Source: Mucilaginibacter sp. 14171R-50 (lineage in GTDB: Bacteria > Bacteroidota > Bacteroidia > Sphingobacteriales > Sphingobacteriaceae). Taken from it: a stretch of 64,000 bases of DNA. The position numbers were made by a program, and so were the translations under genes. The stretch is taken from contig NZ_CP048115.1 of assembly GCF_010093045.1 (NCBI RefSeq), forward strand, positions 2,914,001-2,978,000, in the 5' to 3' direction. Below are positions 51,290 through 62,300 of this stretch, piece by piece. Position 1 is the stretch's first letter. Every line of letters begins with the position of its first letter. Under the pieces are notes generated by a model. That model had not been told where the DNA came from. It was given only the letters and a program-made list of their open reading frames with translations, and did not search any database.

Positions 51290-54200
51290 TTAATGTAGTT
51301 CTTTCCATGGAATAAAAGCTCCAGTGGGACCTTTGTGCTTATTTATAATAAAATCACCGTATTTATCTGCATCCTTGAACCATTCTAAACCAGTTTTTGT
51401 CTCACGAAAAACTTTAAAATGGCTTCCCCCATGTCCAAACAAATCTCTTGACCACCACAGTCCGTCAGAAGCACTTTTATAAAACTTTCCGAATAAGTTG
51501 TGTTGTTTGACTATAGCGGCTCCCTTTTCGGTAAGGTTCCAAACTTTCCTTGCTTTGCGTAATTCTGATATAAAAGGAATCATGCCTGCAAAACGCCAGC
51601 CCCAACCAATCTTTGTGCCATGGGTATCTAATGCATCTTCTCCTGTAAACAATGTATATGTATCGTATCCGAAACCAACTGGAGTAAAACTTATTACAAC
51701 ACCCGTTCCTGTATCAGTTATATCAGCAAATGTATCATCACCAGATTGGCTTTTAATCGTATTACCGGTATGATGATTGACTTTTGGACCAACAACTATA
51801 ACACCACTTACGCTTTCCTTTTTTTTATCCTGAGTTTTTTTGCCTTTTTTTCCTCCTCCATCAGAAAGGACTTTATTTATTGCTACTCTAACATCAGACA
51901 TTTTTAAAAAATCTTCTGTCTGCTGGTCCATGTAGTCTTGAGCATTGGTAGGAGTGTCATTGACATCATTAGCATACATACCATCCGGGTCAATATTTAT
52001 AAGTGGATTATTTTCCACATAGTTATATGGTGACCATCTTCTACTTATTTCCGCAAGAGGGTCAATAGTATTCCATCTCCCAATCACAGGGTCATAAAAC
52101 CGTGCGCCATAATCGTATTCTGCTAAATCGTCTTGATATTCCTTGTCGTTATATTTGTATTTATTATTAGGTGAAGGTACTAAGTTTTGGGTGTAATTTA
52201 TCTCCCTGCCAAATGCATAGTTGTCAGTTATCTGCAAAATCTCATCAGTTGTGAGAATTCCATTAGCATTTTTGTCACCAAATACTGCCCTCACATTACC
52301 AAGGTGATCTGTAGCGTTATACTCATAAAAATATGTTCCAGATGAGGGCACAACCCTTCCTTCTGGCATATGGATAAATTCTATTGTATTGCCTACATAC
52401 TCAATGCCGTCGTTGTAGCTCCGTTCTTCACTTACTGCACTATTTAATTTTATTATCCTTCCCAATTTGGTTCCAGCAGCATCGTAAACATAATTAATAA
52501 CTTTGTTATCCATAGTTATGGTTACATCAGAGGGCAGATTCAGCTCGTTGTAAATAATGCCGGTTACCGTCTTTCTTGTATCACCGGTTAAACTGCCGTT
52601 TGAGTTGTAGTTATAGGTCGTTGTCTGACTTTCACTAACCGTTCCGCTATTAACAATGCTTTTTAATCTATTGCTCCGCACCGACGCATCCGTATAGTTA
52701 TAAAGCATATTATTGAGTACGCTGCCTTCTTTTTTTCTCGTCAGGCCAAGAATGTTGCCCAATTCGTCATACGTGAGACTTTCGTCATATAATCCGTCGC
52801 CCGATAGAGAAGCTTTGCTTGCTGCATTGGTAAGTCGGTTAAGCAGATCATAGCTAAAAATGTAACCTTTAACTTCTTGTGTTATCGGCGTTAAAGACGG
52901 ATTTTTTGTCTGCCATTTTACCGCGCTGATATTACCGTTATATTGCGGCGTGTTGGCGTAGCCAATGGCAGATCGGTCGTAATCCAGCTGCTCGGCAAAG
53001 ACGTCAAATGTAGCAGGGAATACCGGATCTGTGAGATTAGTTGGATCGTTGATATTTGTCACCCATCCACGCGAATTATAACTGTAATTTATATGCTGCA
53101 AAAACGTGCTGCTTGCCGGGTTTGTTGCATCATCAGTGCTATGCAGGTGTTTTACGCTGACTTGTCCTAATTCGTTATAATCAATTTTTGAAATTGATGT
53201 TATCGTGCCAGTGTTGGTGGGAGAAATAAATTGCTCTTGTGTCAACACCTGGCGATTTGCGTGGTCGTAAGTATTCCATGTATTAATGGTAATCTGCGCG
53301 GGAACCGATAACGGTAAATAATGTTTGCGGGTGGTTAGCAAAGCCAACCCCTGGAAGCTATAAGCGCTTTCTTGCGTGTCGTATTTGTTGTATGCCGCTG
53401 TACCTCCCTGGTAATGCTGGCTGATCGTTTTTACAGCCTTGCCATACTGGTCATAATGCATTATGGTGAACAGGTACGTTGTTGTCCCTAAAACGTTAGT
53501 CAAAGTAGCCACGGGTAAACCGTTTGGTGCCTTTTCCAAAGTGTCTACTAAAGGATCCGGAGCTGTAAATACTGTTGAACCCGGGTTTACTGATGCATTG
53601 CTAATGAAATCATATTTGTCGTAGTAAGTAACTGTAAGTACTTTGTTATTTGTACCCGTACTGATATCCGGCCAGCTTACATGGGTATAGCCATAAAAAG
53701 TACTGGCATTAGTAAAAGTTTCATAAAGATTACTAGTATAGGTATCGGCTGTAGTTTGAAGGCTCGATCGGGTAGCAGTCGTGTTGTAATATTTTCCGGT
53801 AATCGCTACTCTACCCAAGGCATCGTACTTGGTCACCATCCATATATTACTTAGCTTTTGGTTGGCATCCTGACTCAGGACCACTTGATCCATATTGTTA
53901 TACACCATATACTGCCAGCCTTGTCCTGGTATTTTCTTTTCGATCATCCGATTTAGTCCATCGTAGTGGTAGGCATAAAAATAGCCGTCAAAAACATTAT
54001 CTGCCTCAGTAAAAGAAGTTGGAATGGGTACTGCCGGATTACTCCCTGATGCGCTCGGCAACGGTGGGATAACGTAACGGAGGTTACCGAGATCATCATA
54101 AATATAATCGGTAGTCAGATAAACACCGACCCCGTTTTGTACCTTTCGGCTTACGATATGCCCCTCATTATCTTTAAGCTCTATAACCGCATTGTGATTT

Positions 54201-54874
54201 TCATCGAGCGCCTTTATTTTGGTTAATGTGCCCTCTGCATAAGTGGTTGAATACGATGCCCCGCCTGCAATATTTATCTGCCACAGTTTCACAGCGTCAG
54301 AGGCAAGGTTTACGCCGTAAGACATAAGTGCAGTATGCGCGCCTCCAATTTTCCAATTCAGTCCAGGTGCACCTTGTTCGATAGGCCGGTTTAATGGAGA
54401 AGCTTCGAATTTGGTTTCCGCATAAGCCCTTTCGGTAGCGCTTGGTATGGTCACAACCCCTGCTGGCGGCACGTTATAGAAGGCTTGCTGTGGGCTCGTG
54501 CCGGAACGGTAAGCGCCCAAGGTGCCGGTAGTGGGTACGTATGGTAGGTATTTCCTCACCTCCCGCCCGTATAAATCATACAATCTCGGCAGCACAATAT
54601 CAAAACCAAGCGGGGAAGCCGCTTTCTGGACGGACTGCAGTGGCCTGCTCAACCCGTCTAAATACTCTATCGCTGTCTGTACTTTGTTTTTGTCGGTGGC
54701 TGCCATTCTTAAGGCTGCATCACTCGTTACCCCACTGACCCGCAATGTCTTGGTAACTACATAATTTAGGTTAGTGGTTTGAGCGGATACCAATAGGGTA
54801 ACACAAACGATTAGAGAGGTAAGAACTGTTCTTACCACCATCGCCATAAGCGGCCTTTTATAAATCGTTCCCAT
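51290..54874 (-). CDS. Rhs cocoon component B with pretoxin region and GHGGSH-type tip
   Basis: An 1194-residue exported protein with signal core VVRTVLTSLIVCVTLLVSAQ. The front is DUF6443-like (NLNYVVTKTLRV, IEYLDGLSRPLQSVQ). YD repeats lead to the Rhs core (TDHLGNVRAVFGDKNANGIL, YDPVIGRWNTIDPLAEISRR) and DPDG at residue 962. Then comes a region resembling the pretoxin PT-TG motif (YDTYTLFTGEDALDTHGTKI), and a C-terminal tip with GHGGSHFKVFRETKTGLEWF (from residue 1147) and HKGPTGAFIPWKEL. I have seen this tip type in Rhs and Cdi proteins but cannot name its activity. Its start overlaps gene A by one base. Confidence 0.85.
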   Translation of the reverse strand: MGTIYKRPLMAMVVRTVLTSLIVCVTLLVSAQTTNLNYVVTKTLRVSGVTSDAALRMAATDKNKVQTAIEYLDGLSRPLQSVQKAASPLGFDIVLPRLYDLYGREVRKYLPYVPTTGTLGAYRSGTSPQQAFYNVPPAGVVTIPSATERAYAETKFEASPLNRPIEQGAPGLNWKIGGAHTALMSYGVNLASDAVKLWQINIAGGASYSTTYAEGTLTKIKALDENHNAVIELKDNEGHIVSRKVQNGVGVYLTTDYIYDDLGNLRYVIPPLPSASGSNPAVPIPTSFTEADNVFDGYFYAYHYDGLNRMIEKKIPGQGWQYMVYNNMDQVVLSQDANQKLSNIWMVTKYDALGRVAITGKYYNTTATRSSLQTTADTYTSNLYETFTNASTFYGYTHVSWPDISTGTNNKVLTVTYYDKYDFISNASVNPGSTVFTAPDPLVDTLEKAPNGLPVATLTNVLGTTTYLFTIMHYDQYGKAVKTISQHYQGGTAAYNKYDTQESAYSFQGLALLTTRKHYLPLSVPAQITINTWNTYDHANRQVLTQEQFISPTNTGTITSISKIDYNELGQVSVKHLHSTDDATNPASSTFLQHINYSYNSRGWVTNINDPTNLTDPVFPATFDVFAEQLDYDRSAIGYANTPQYNGNISAVKWQTKNPSLTPITQEVKGYIFSYDLLNRLTNAASKASLSGDGLYDESLTYDELGNILGLTRKKEGSVLNNMLYNYTDASVRSNRLKSIVNSGTVSESQTTTYNYNSNGSLTGDTRKTVTGIIYNELNLPSDVTITMDNKVINYVYDAAGTKLGRIIKLNSAVSEERSYNDGIEYVGNTIEFIHMPEGRVVPSSGTYFYEYNATDHLGNVRAVFGDKNANGILTTDEILQITDNYAFGREINYTQNLVPSPNNKYKYNDKEYQDDLAEYDYGARFYDPVIGRWNTIDPLAEISRRWSPYNYVENNPLINIDPDGMYANDVNDTPTNAQDYMDQQTEDFLKMSDVRVAINKVLSDGGGKKGKKTQDKKKESVSGVIVVGPKVNHHTGNTIKSQSGDDTFADITDTGTGVVISFTPVGFGYDTYTLFTGEDALDTHGTKIGWGWRFAGMIPFISELRKARKVWNLTEKGAAIVKQHNLFGKFYKSASDGLWWSRDLFGHGGSHFKVFRETKTGLEWFKDADKYGDFIINKHKGPTGAFIPWKELH

Positions 54875-57800
54875 TAGTAAATTGTTAAAGTTAGGTCTGA
54901 GCTTCCAGAAGTGATATTCACATTGTTAAATGTCGCGGTGCGACCAGTAACAACGGGGCGACTGCCTAGCTGGAAATGTTTGATCTGCGTACCGATGGCA
55001 CTTATCTGCAAGGTATAGTTATCGTTTGCTGGCACCTGCCCCGTAGAGGTACCGCTGGGCATGTTGAAATACAGCGTCTTTGGGCCTGAAAATCCCGCCT
55101 GATACGTTCCCAGGCCAGTCTGATCTTTCATCGTGAAGGTTACATACTGAATTGGGCAGCCGCAAATCGCCGGGTCGTTGGCTTTAGCCTGCCCATTGGT
55201 ATTGAGGTCATATGTTGCAAGCGCATTGGCCGAAGCTTTTGTAACCGAATAGTAGATATTAGCCGCAACGGAATAGGTGGTTGCGCCCGGGACTGTAAAC
55301 GGCGGGCAATTATTCCGGGTAAAGGTTGTCACTGGTTGTGCGTCGTTACCAACCGTCATGTTGTAGTTATGATAATCCTGGCTCTTCACAATATTATACT
55401 GCCAGTCTTTCGTGTTTTTTAAACGCTGGGCGGGGTCATATTCAAACCGGCTGATCTGCTCTTTCTCGTCAGTCGTCGCAATTAACCCATCTGTGTCGAA
55501 TGTATAAGTCATCATTTGCGCATCTGCAGGATATGTCTTAAGTTCGTCAATCATAGCTGAACCAGATATGTATAAACTTTGCACAGAGGGGAACGCGGGT
55601 ATAGCATGTTTATACAATGTCCATCCATTGACGGTCTTCAGCGCGGCACCCGCGTAATTCGAGCCACCTATATACACTGAGACTGCGCCGTTATTACTCC
55701 AATACGTTAATGTATGCGGCTTTGTGAAGTCGCCGTCGGACAAACGGACAGAGCCACTGGAAAGCGGCAATACCTTGTGGCCGGTAGGAGCGGATTGTTC
55801 CAAAACCGGCACACCGGTAACCGTCCAGTTGCCATTGCCATCTGCTTCAAAGCTTGAATAAGCACTGTTGTGGTTTCCCAATATTGTCGATGTAATGGCG
55901 TTTTTGATCTGTGCCACAGGATAGGAATTATTATAATCCCATATGATAGAAGTCGGGCCTGCGTTTCTCGGGGTATATTGAAGCAAACTATTGTCATTAT
56001 AGATATACTTATTAAACTTTATCATCTGAACATATCTGTTATCCGCGACCATATTATTTGATACCACGGATGCGGGCACAAAGTTGGTCAATGGAACGGA
56101 AACAGCAAGTTTGCTGATCTCAGCCGGCAGTACCGCCTGATTTCCTGATTGAAAAAGGTTTAACTGTGCACCTATAACGGCATTAACGCCTATGGAGGCG
56201 TTTTTTACGCTATCCCACCTTTCAATTAGTTCCGCTTGCATATTGCTAGCGAGCATTGCATCCAAAACCGAGTGATTTGTAGATGTAGCTGCTCCTATTA
56301 AATAATCTGCAGGATATTTGTTTACAGTAACTTTTGTGTTTCCCTTGCTGTCGTTCATTCTGATTCGCGACACTTGGAGATGTTTAAAATTGTCGTATTT
56401 ATATTCTATGGTCGATGCCTGGAACTTTGTCGTATCATTTTGATCGTAAATCTTTGTCGTTGTCGAAATTGGATAAGTATCGCCAGACACGATATTATAG
56501 GCTGCAAATGGCAATGCATTTTCATCACCTGGCACACCGTTAACGGGCGACTCGTACAGAAAGGGTGTTCCTTCTGAATAAGATTGCCACCGTTGTCCTA
56601 CGATAAGGCCGACATCATTATACGTCGTGTCACGTCCATCTAAAAATGCGCCATAACTATGCAATTCCTCCTTAACTATCTGATATGTACCATCAGATTT
56701 ATGAAGATAATCCGCTTTTCGCTCCAACTGGCCGCGTTTAAAATATCTGTCTAAAATAACCGGACGGAGCGTGTAGCCCGATGCCCCTGAGTAGGTATTT
56801 GCATTAAATTTATAATTGTATTCAGATTTTCCAATGTTGGTTACTGGGTCTCCAATATATTCTGTGACCGAAGTGTAGGTTACTGGATTTCCCTCAGTTG
56901 GTGTTAAACTGCTGGACGACTCGGAGTAATACATCCTGACACGTTTGGTTACTCTTTTGGTGGGGTAGTAGGTCATCGATAACGCGCTGTTTACAAAGTA
57001 CCCGTAATTGATATACCCCGTAACAGGGTTTGTGATAAAATTGGGATAAGCCGTATTATATTTATAAGTTTTTAGCACGGGTACTGCCGTGGCACCAACA
57101 TAGCTTTCAATCGATTTCAGGCGAAGTCCGCCTACAAAACGGGTTATAGCATTTTCGTCAATATACCGGTTTGTCTCATAAGTAAAGTTCGTAAATCCGC
57201 CTGTGGGGTATTGGATCCTTGTTAAAACCCCTGCCTGCATTTTAACGGTGTCCGGATCTCGGCTCGTGGAATCATTACTCCCTATATATCGTAAATAGGG
57301 CACGTTGTTGGGCGGCACTCCTACAGAAGGCTGGACACTAATCTGCGTTTTAGGAATCAACGTGTAAGGCGTTATTCCGGGCGCGTCCATTTTACCGTTA
57401 TAATACCCCCAAAAATCCTTTGAGTATGAATTGTATGTCGGCAATGGCGTATTGTTATAGGTAAAATTGTACTCCTGTACGATACTACCCGCTTTATCCA
57501 AAACCTGAATGCCATCAAGTCTCAAACGTCCTACTGCGCCGCTCATAACGGAAAAGTAACTCTTTTTGAAAACAATACTTTTTTGAGGGCGGCTCTCGTA
57601 TTGCTTAATATTAAAATCGTAAGCAAATACCTGTATGGTATCGAGCGAATAGGATTGAATGCCGGGGAGATCTGTTCGTGGGGTCGATGATATTTTAAAT
57701 ACTACCTTACCTGTTTTAAAAAAGATCTCTTTTGGATCCTGTTCGTCCACCGTTGACGAAGTGTTGCTTTGGTATGCCATCCAGTTGTTATTTAAATGTG

Positions 57801-58671
57801 ACGGCCCTGCCATATCGGCATCCATATCTTCAACGGGATAGGACTGGCCCGTTTGATCCGGGAGGTTAAGACTTTGTTTGCGATAGGTAAAGCTGATCGT
57901 ATCGTGCTTATTTTGCGATACCATCTTTTCAAGCATCCAGGACGTTGTCGCATCTTCACCGGGGCGGCTTGAAGTACTGGTTGTATGGGAAGCCTCCCGA
58001 TACGTATTGCCCAAAATATAACTATCACCATGTTCATTAAGCACAGAGAACTTTGCCGTATCCAAATCGGGGCGTGTCGCGGTATTTTTTATCAAGAGCG
58101 GTGACCAGGGGATCATTTCAATTTTGTAGCCCGTTATCGGGGTCCCATTCATCCCGTTAAAAAAAAACTTACCACTATATCCTGGCAAATCATAACTATA
58201 AATATCAGGACGGTCATCATTGCTTTTATTTGCTACCGTTCCATAAAGGTATTGCACATCGCTCCATTGAGTTGTATGGATAGAGATAGCTTTCCGGTAG
58301 TATCGGAAATATCCACCCGTAGCGGCGTCATCAGGTAGGCCATACACCGTTCTGGAAATGCTGCCGCCGGAACTTAACGACCATCCTAAGCCAACCCATG
58401 TAGCAGCCTGATCCACCTTTACGCCTGAGGCGTGGTACGACAGCGTTATTGGAACTTGTAATCCGCCGGATTCGACTGTATAAAGTGGTATAGAAATACC
58501 CGGCAAGCCACTGGAAAGGTTGGTCGGGTAGTCTCCGTACTTCGTAAAAGAAGCGGCTGCAGGGGATTTGCTGAACACGTTAGGAATAAAATTCTCATTG
58601 GATTGAGCCATGAGATTCAGAGAAAGAAAACAGGATAGTATTAATATACTAATGCGGTTTAGGTACATCAT
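54874..58671 (-). CDS. Rhs cocoon component A, second copy
   Basis: A 1265-residue exported protein (signal ISILILSCFLSLNLMAQ). The SpvB-like front is NLSSGLPGISIPLYTVESGG, ITLSYHASGVKVDQAATW and VGLGWSLSSGGSISRTVYG. A large central part with few YD motifs leads to a YD segment near residue 1065 (ISRFEYDPAQRLKNTKDWQY). The DUF5977-like module (residues 1113-1177) starts FTRNNCPPFTVPG and ends AICGC. A final Ig-like domain (YVTFTMKDQTGLGTYQAGFS) closes the protein and matches the tail of the third A protein. It overlaps gene B by one base (TAATG), so both halves are made in a coupled way. Confidence 0.82.
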   Translation of the reverse strand: MMYLNRISILILSCFLSLNLMAQSNENFIPNVFSKSPAAASFTKYGDYPTNLSSGLPGISIPLYTVESGGLQVPITLSYHASGVKVDQAATWVGLGWSLSSGGSISRTVYGLPDDAATGGYFRYYRKAISIHTTQWSDVQYLYGTVANKSNDDRPDIYSYDLPGYSGKFFFNGMNGTPITGYKIEMIPWSPLLIKNTATRPDLDTAKFSVLNEHGDSYILGNTYREASHTTSTSSRPGEDATTSWMLEKMVSQNKHDTISFTYRKQSLNLPDQTGQSYPVEDMDADMAGPSHLNNNWMAYQSNTSSTVDEQDPKEIFFKTGKVVFKISSTPRTDLPGIQSYSLDTIQVFAYDFNIKQYESRPQKSIVFKKSYFSVMSGAVGRLRLDGIQVLDKAGSIVQEYNFTYNNTPLPTYNSYSKDFWGYYNGKMDAPGITPYTLIPKTQISVQPSVGVPPNNVPYLRYIGSNDSTSRDPDTVKMQAGVLTRIQYPTGGFTNFTYETNRYIDENAITRFVGGLRLKSIESYVGATAVPVLKTYKYNTAYPNFITNPVTGYINYGYFVNSALSMTYYPTKRVTKRVRMYYSESSSSLTPTEGNPVTYTSVTEYIGDPVTNIGKSEYNYKFNANTYSGASGYTLRPVILDRYFKRGQLERKADYLHKSDGTYQIVKEELHSYGAFLDGRDTTYNDVGLIVGQRWQSYSEGTPFLYESPVNGVPGDENALPFAAYNIVSGDTYPISTTTKIYDQNDTTKFQASTIEYKYDNFKHLQVSRIRMNDSKGNTKVTVNKYPADYLIGAATSTNHSVLDAMLASNMQAELIERWDSVKNASIGVNAVIGAQLNLFQSGNQAVLPAEISKLAVSVPLTNFVPASVVSNNMVADNRYVQMIKFNKYIYNDNSLLQYTPRNAGPTSIIWDYNNSYPVAQIKNAITSTILGNHNSAYSSFEADGNGNWTVTGVPVLEQSAPTGHKVLPLSSGSVRLSDGDFTKPHTLTYWSNNGAVSVYIGGSNYAGAALKTVNGWTLYKHAIPAFPSVQSLYISGSAMIDELKTYPADAQMMTYTFDTDGLIATTDEKEQISRFEYDPAQRLKNTKDWQYNIVKSQDYHNYNMTVGNDAQPVTTFTRNNCPPFTVPGATTYSVAANIYYSVTKASANALATYDLNTNGQAKANDPAICGCPIQYVTFTMKDQTGLGTYQAGFSGPKTLYFNMPSGTSTGQVPANDNYTLQISAIGTQIKHFQLGSRPVVTGRTATFNNVNITSGSSDLTLTIY

Positions 58672-59278
58672 GATTTAGGTTTGGCGTAATTGGAATTAGG
58701 ACGACAATATTAATTTAGGCGTTTATGCTCGTGCGAGCTCAGTCGTCTTATTGAAAAGGATAAAAGGCCGATTTTTTGTGCGGAATTCATTTTTATGTGT
58801 TATGGTTTGTAGGTCTTTAAAGATATACATTTTGCGGATTAATTAACAAGCAATTTCAAATATTTAATAAGCTTTTATACGCATGAACTCAGTGAATTTT
58901 GAGAGGCTACCTTACCAATTGTTGGCGACCCTGTAAGGGGCGACATCATTGACTGTTATATACAAAGTTATGCAGTACGTTCCTTGATGGCGACAGGAAC
59001 TGTGTCAGTACAGGTATTCTCTGATACAAGATTACCAGCGAGGGAAGCCCCGCAAAGAGAAACGGAATAAATGGACGCATGTTGCGGATTGCGGGTTTAT
59101 GCTTTAAAAGGCGATTTCTGGAGATAAACTATGATAACCAGTGGCGATCTGGTCCGGCCATTTCTAGCGCTCTATTGCCCGATAGCGATATCAAGGTTGT
59201 CGAGGCTTAAGCCGTTACAATGTTCAATGGCGGACTTTTGATCATGACATCATGATTTCAAAAAATAACCGTCAGTGG
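58672..59278. other. divergent intergenic region between two Rhs pairs
   Basis: No gene is supported in this stretch of about 600 bases. Both Rhs clusters diverge from here, so it should contain promoters for each. Only the plus-strand side shows a convincing promoter-like pair (59279-59309). Confidence 0.4.
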
Positions 59279-59309
59279 TTTGATTTTTAAAAAAAAGGCA
59301 TTATTTTAG
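59279..59309 (+). promoter_or_regulatory. possible Bacteroidota promoter (TTTG-N19-TAnnTTTG-like)
   Basis: TTTG at 59279-59282 and TATTTTAG at 59302-59309 are separated by 19 bases, the spacing of Bacteroidota sigma-ABfr-type promoters; the -7 box has one mismatch. The transcription start would fall near 59315. This makes the ATG at 59312 an unlikely start for the following gene and favours the ATG at 59357 or the TTG at 59459. Confidence 0.45.
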
Positions 59310-59356
59310 GGATGCCGTATTCGTATGAATACGTAACCAACCAACCCATATCACAA

Positions 59357-62300
59357 ATGACACTTTTAACAAAGCAACGCGTTGTCGTTTCTGTCCGCGC
59401 TTTCGCATCCGTACCGGGATATTCAAAGAAGCTCCTTTTCGTTATCAGATTATTCAATTTGCATTCTAACAACTACCTGCGGGGACTGCGGCTCTTATAT
59501 GTACTCCTGCTTATTTTCTTCCAGGCAGCATGTGCCTACGGGCAGAATGCGACAGTCAATGTGAATTCCGTTGCTTCGCCGTCCGCAAATGCAGCTTCAG
59601 CGTTAAACAGCTCCCAGAATTATAAGGTAAATCTGTACAGCGGCCAGCTGCAGTACGAAGCTGCAATTACTAAATTAAAGTTTGCCGGCATAGACATTCC
59701 GATCAGCGTTTCTTATAAAGCGTCGGGCGTTAAAGTGCAGGAGCTGCAGAGCATAACGGGCACTTCCTGGAAACTAAACGCAGGCGGGCTTATCGGACGC
59801 TATGTCCAAGGCCTGCCGGACGAACATGCCAACGGCTATTGCGGGGCCAACCGGATCGGGGGGAACAACTATGTGGCAGCTACCACGACCTATGCCGTAA
59901 ATGCCATAAATAACGACAATACAAAGACCACCTGGGACACCGAGCCTGATCAGTTCTTTTTTAGTTTTTTGAACTTCTCGGGGATCTTTATGCTTGATCC
60001 AGATGGCCGGCCCGTGTTGAAATCATCCTACGGTTTAAAAATTATCTACAGCCCCTTTGACCGAACCACAGGCAGGGCAGCGGGCGGACAGGAACAATGG
60101 ATTATAAAGGACCGTCAGGGGAACAGCTATTATTTTGGCAGCGGCGCAACGGAAACAAGCGTAGTAACCAATAAGGGGCAAAATGCCGTTAATGCATTCA
60201 CTAAAACCTTCATATCAGGATGGTATCTGAGCAAGATAATAACTACAGACAATCAGATCATTAATTTTTCCTATCAAAGCACTTCCGGGCAGTCATATAC
60301 CAATTACCTGAATGTGGTCATGTATTATGTCGAAAACAACCAGACGAAATCAAAAGCCTATAATGAGGATAGCGATGTCAGCATCAGCGCCCCGTTATCG
60401 CTGAAGAGTATCACTTATTCCATCTTTGAAGTCAATTTCAATTTTGACAATTCGCCTGCTTTATATGAGATCGAGCTCAAACAGAAAGGTAAAACGGAAT
60501 ATATTTACCACTTCAACTATACCGGCTTTTTCCCTTCCTACAGGCTGCTGCTCTCTTCCATTGAAAGACAGGACATTGTCACAACCGAACGGCATTACAT
60601 GTACGGGTTCACGTACAACTCGCAGGTAAGTCTGCCCGAGAGGAATTCAATTCAAACCGACTACTGGGGCTATTACAATTCAAATCCGGGAACTTCCAAC
60701 GTAGAAGGTTATGGCGGGAGCAACAAATCTCCTGACCCGGTGCGAACGCAAGCAAACATCCTGTTATCGGCAACGAATGAGTTTGGCGGTACTGACAAGT
60801 TTACCTATGAGCAAAATGTGGTCGGCCAAAGCCAAGTGGTCGGCGGCGTGAGGATAAAGAATGTCACCAGCTATGGTGAGAATAATGCTGTGGTAAGCAG
60901 TCAGACCTATGATTATACGGACCCGTCCACCGGGTACTCCAGCGGCCAGTCCTTCAACGGTTCTGGCCTGGAATGGTTCTACGCGGCGCCCGCTATGTAC
61001 TATTTCTCCGAGTCGATCACCGCCGTTGCCGACCTGGCAGGGCTAAGCGTGGGCTATTCATGGGTTAAGGTGACCAATGCCGACGGCAGCGCCAGCAGAT
61101 ACCACTATACCAACTATTCGGATTATCCCGATGTAGGAAACGAAACGAGGTACAACATCAACGATCACTCCAGCACCACGATCGATCCCATTTCCGACAT
61201 CTATTCACCAAACTTTCCCAAAACCTCTTTCTCATTCGCGCGGGGTCAGATCTTGTCAAAAGAGGAAATCAACGCAGATCAAAAAACGGTATCGGAGGTT
61301 ACCAACACCTATTCGATGTCCGCCGCTACGGGTGATGTAGTATGGAAAAAGGTGTACCCCTGGTCCGGTATTCCATTTTTGCCATCGGTGCAGTTATACG
61401 CCATCCACAGGTCGGATTTTCAGCAGCAGGACTTATTATTAACCTCCCAAACGCAGACCAACAACTTTTTCATCAACCAGACCGCCAATGGCTCTTCAAC
61501 CACCGGTATAACCTACACCTATACCTCGTATAACGGTGAAAGCTTTATTTCGTCAGAGACGAAAACCCTGAGCAACGGGAATGTTGAAAAGACCGTTTAC
61601 CGCTATCCTTTCAGCGTACTGACGACTATACCTTCGGTTGGGGTAACAACGAGTTCGCCTTTATCCTTTATGGTACAAAACAATCGCATCGGCGATATTG
61701 TGGAAACAACGAAGACGATAACAAAAGCCGGCATTGAATACCTGACCTCTGCGGTGCTAAACCGTTATACCGCCGCCGGACCGGGCGTCAAACTAACAGC
61801 CACTTACCGGCTCAGGAACCAGGGGATATTGAAGAGCAACTATATTTTTTATACCGTCACCCCGGGCGGCGGCAGTGAGACCGAAACAATTGACAACACC
61901 AATCTAGAACCGGTCCAGGTTATCGATTACGATGCCTGGGGGAACCCGCTCAGTACCAAAAATGCTTTTTCCAATATCCAGACCTCTAATTTATATGGAT
62001 ATGATAAAAATTATACGGTTGCCAAAGTCGTGAACGCCAAGCCAAATGAGATATTCTATGACGGCATGGAAGAAGCCGGTTCATGGGCAGGGGTGACCTA
62101 TGACAACACGTTTAGCCACAGTGGCCAATATTCTGCGAAGATCGTCAACACCGGTAGCAATGAGATCTATCAGCATAGCAACATCACCCTGAGCGTGGCC
62201 CTGGCGGTACCTAAAAAATTCAAATATTCAGGATGGGTTTACAGCACGCAGCCTTCAGCCGAAATCTTTTTGTTTATGAAACGTGCGGGTGAGACAGGTT

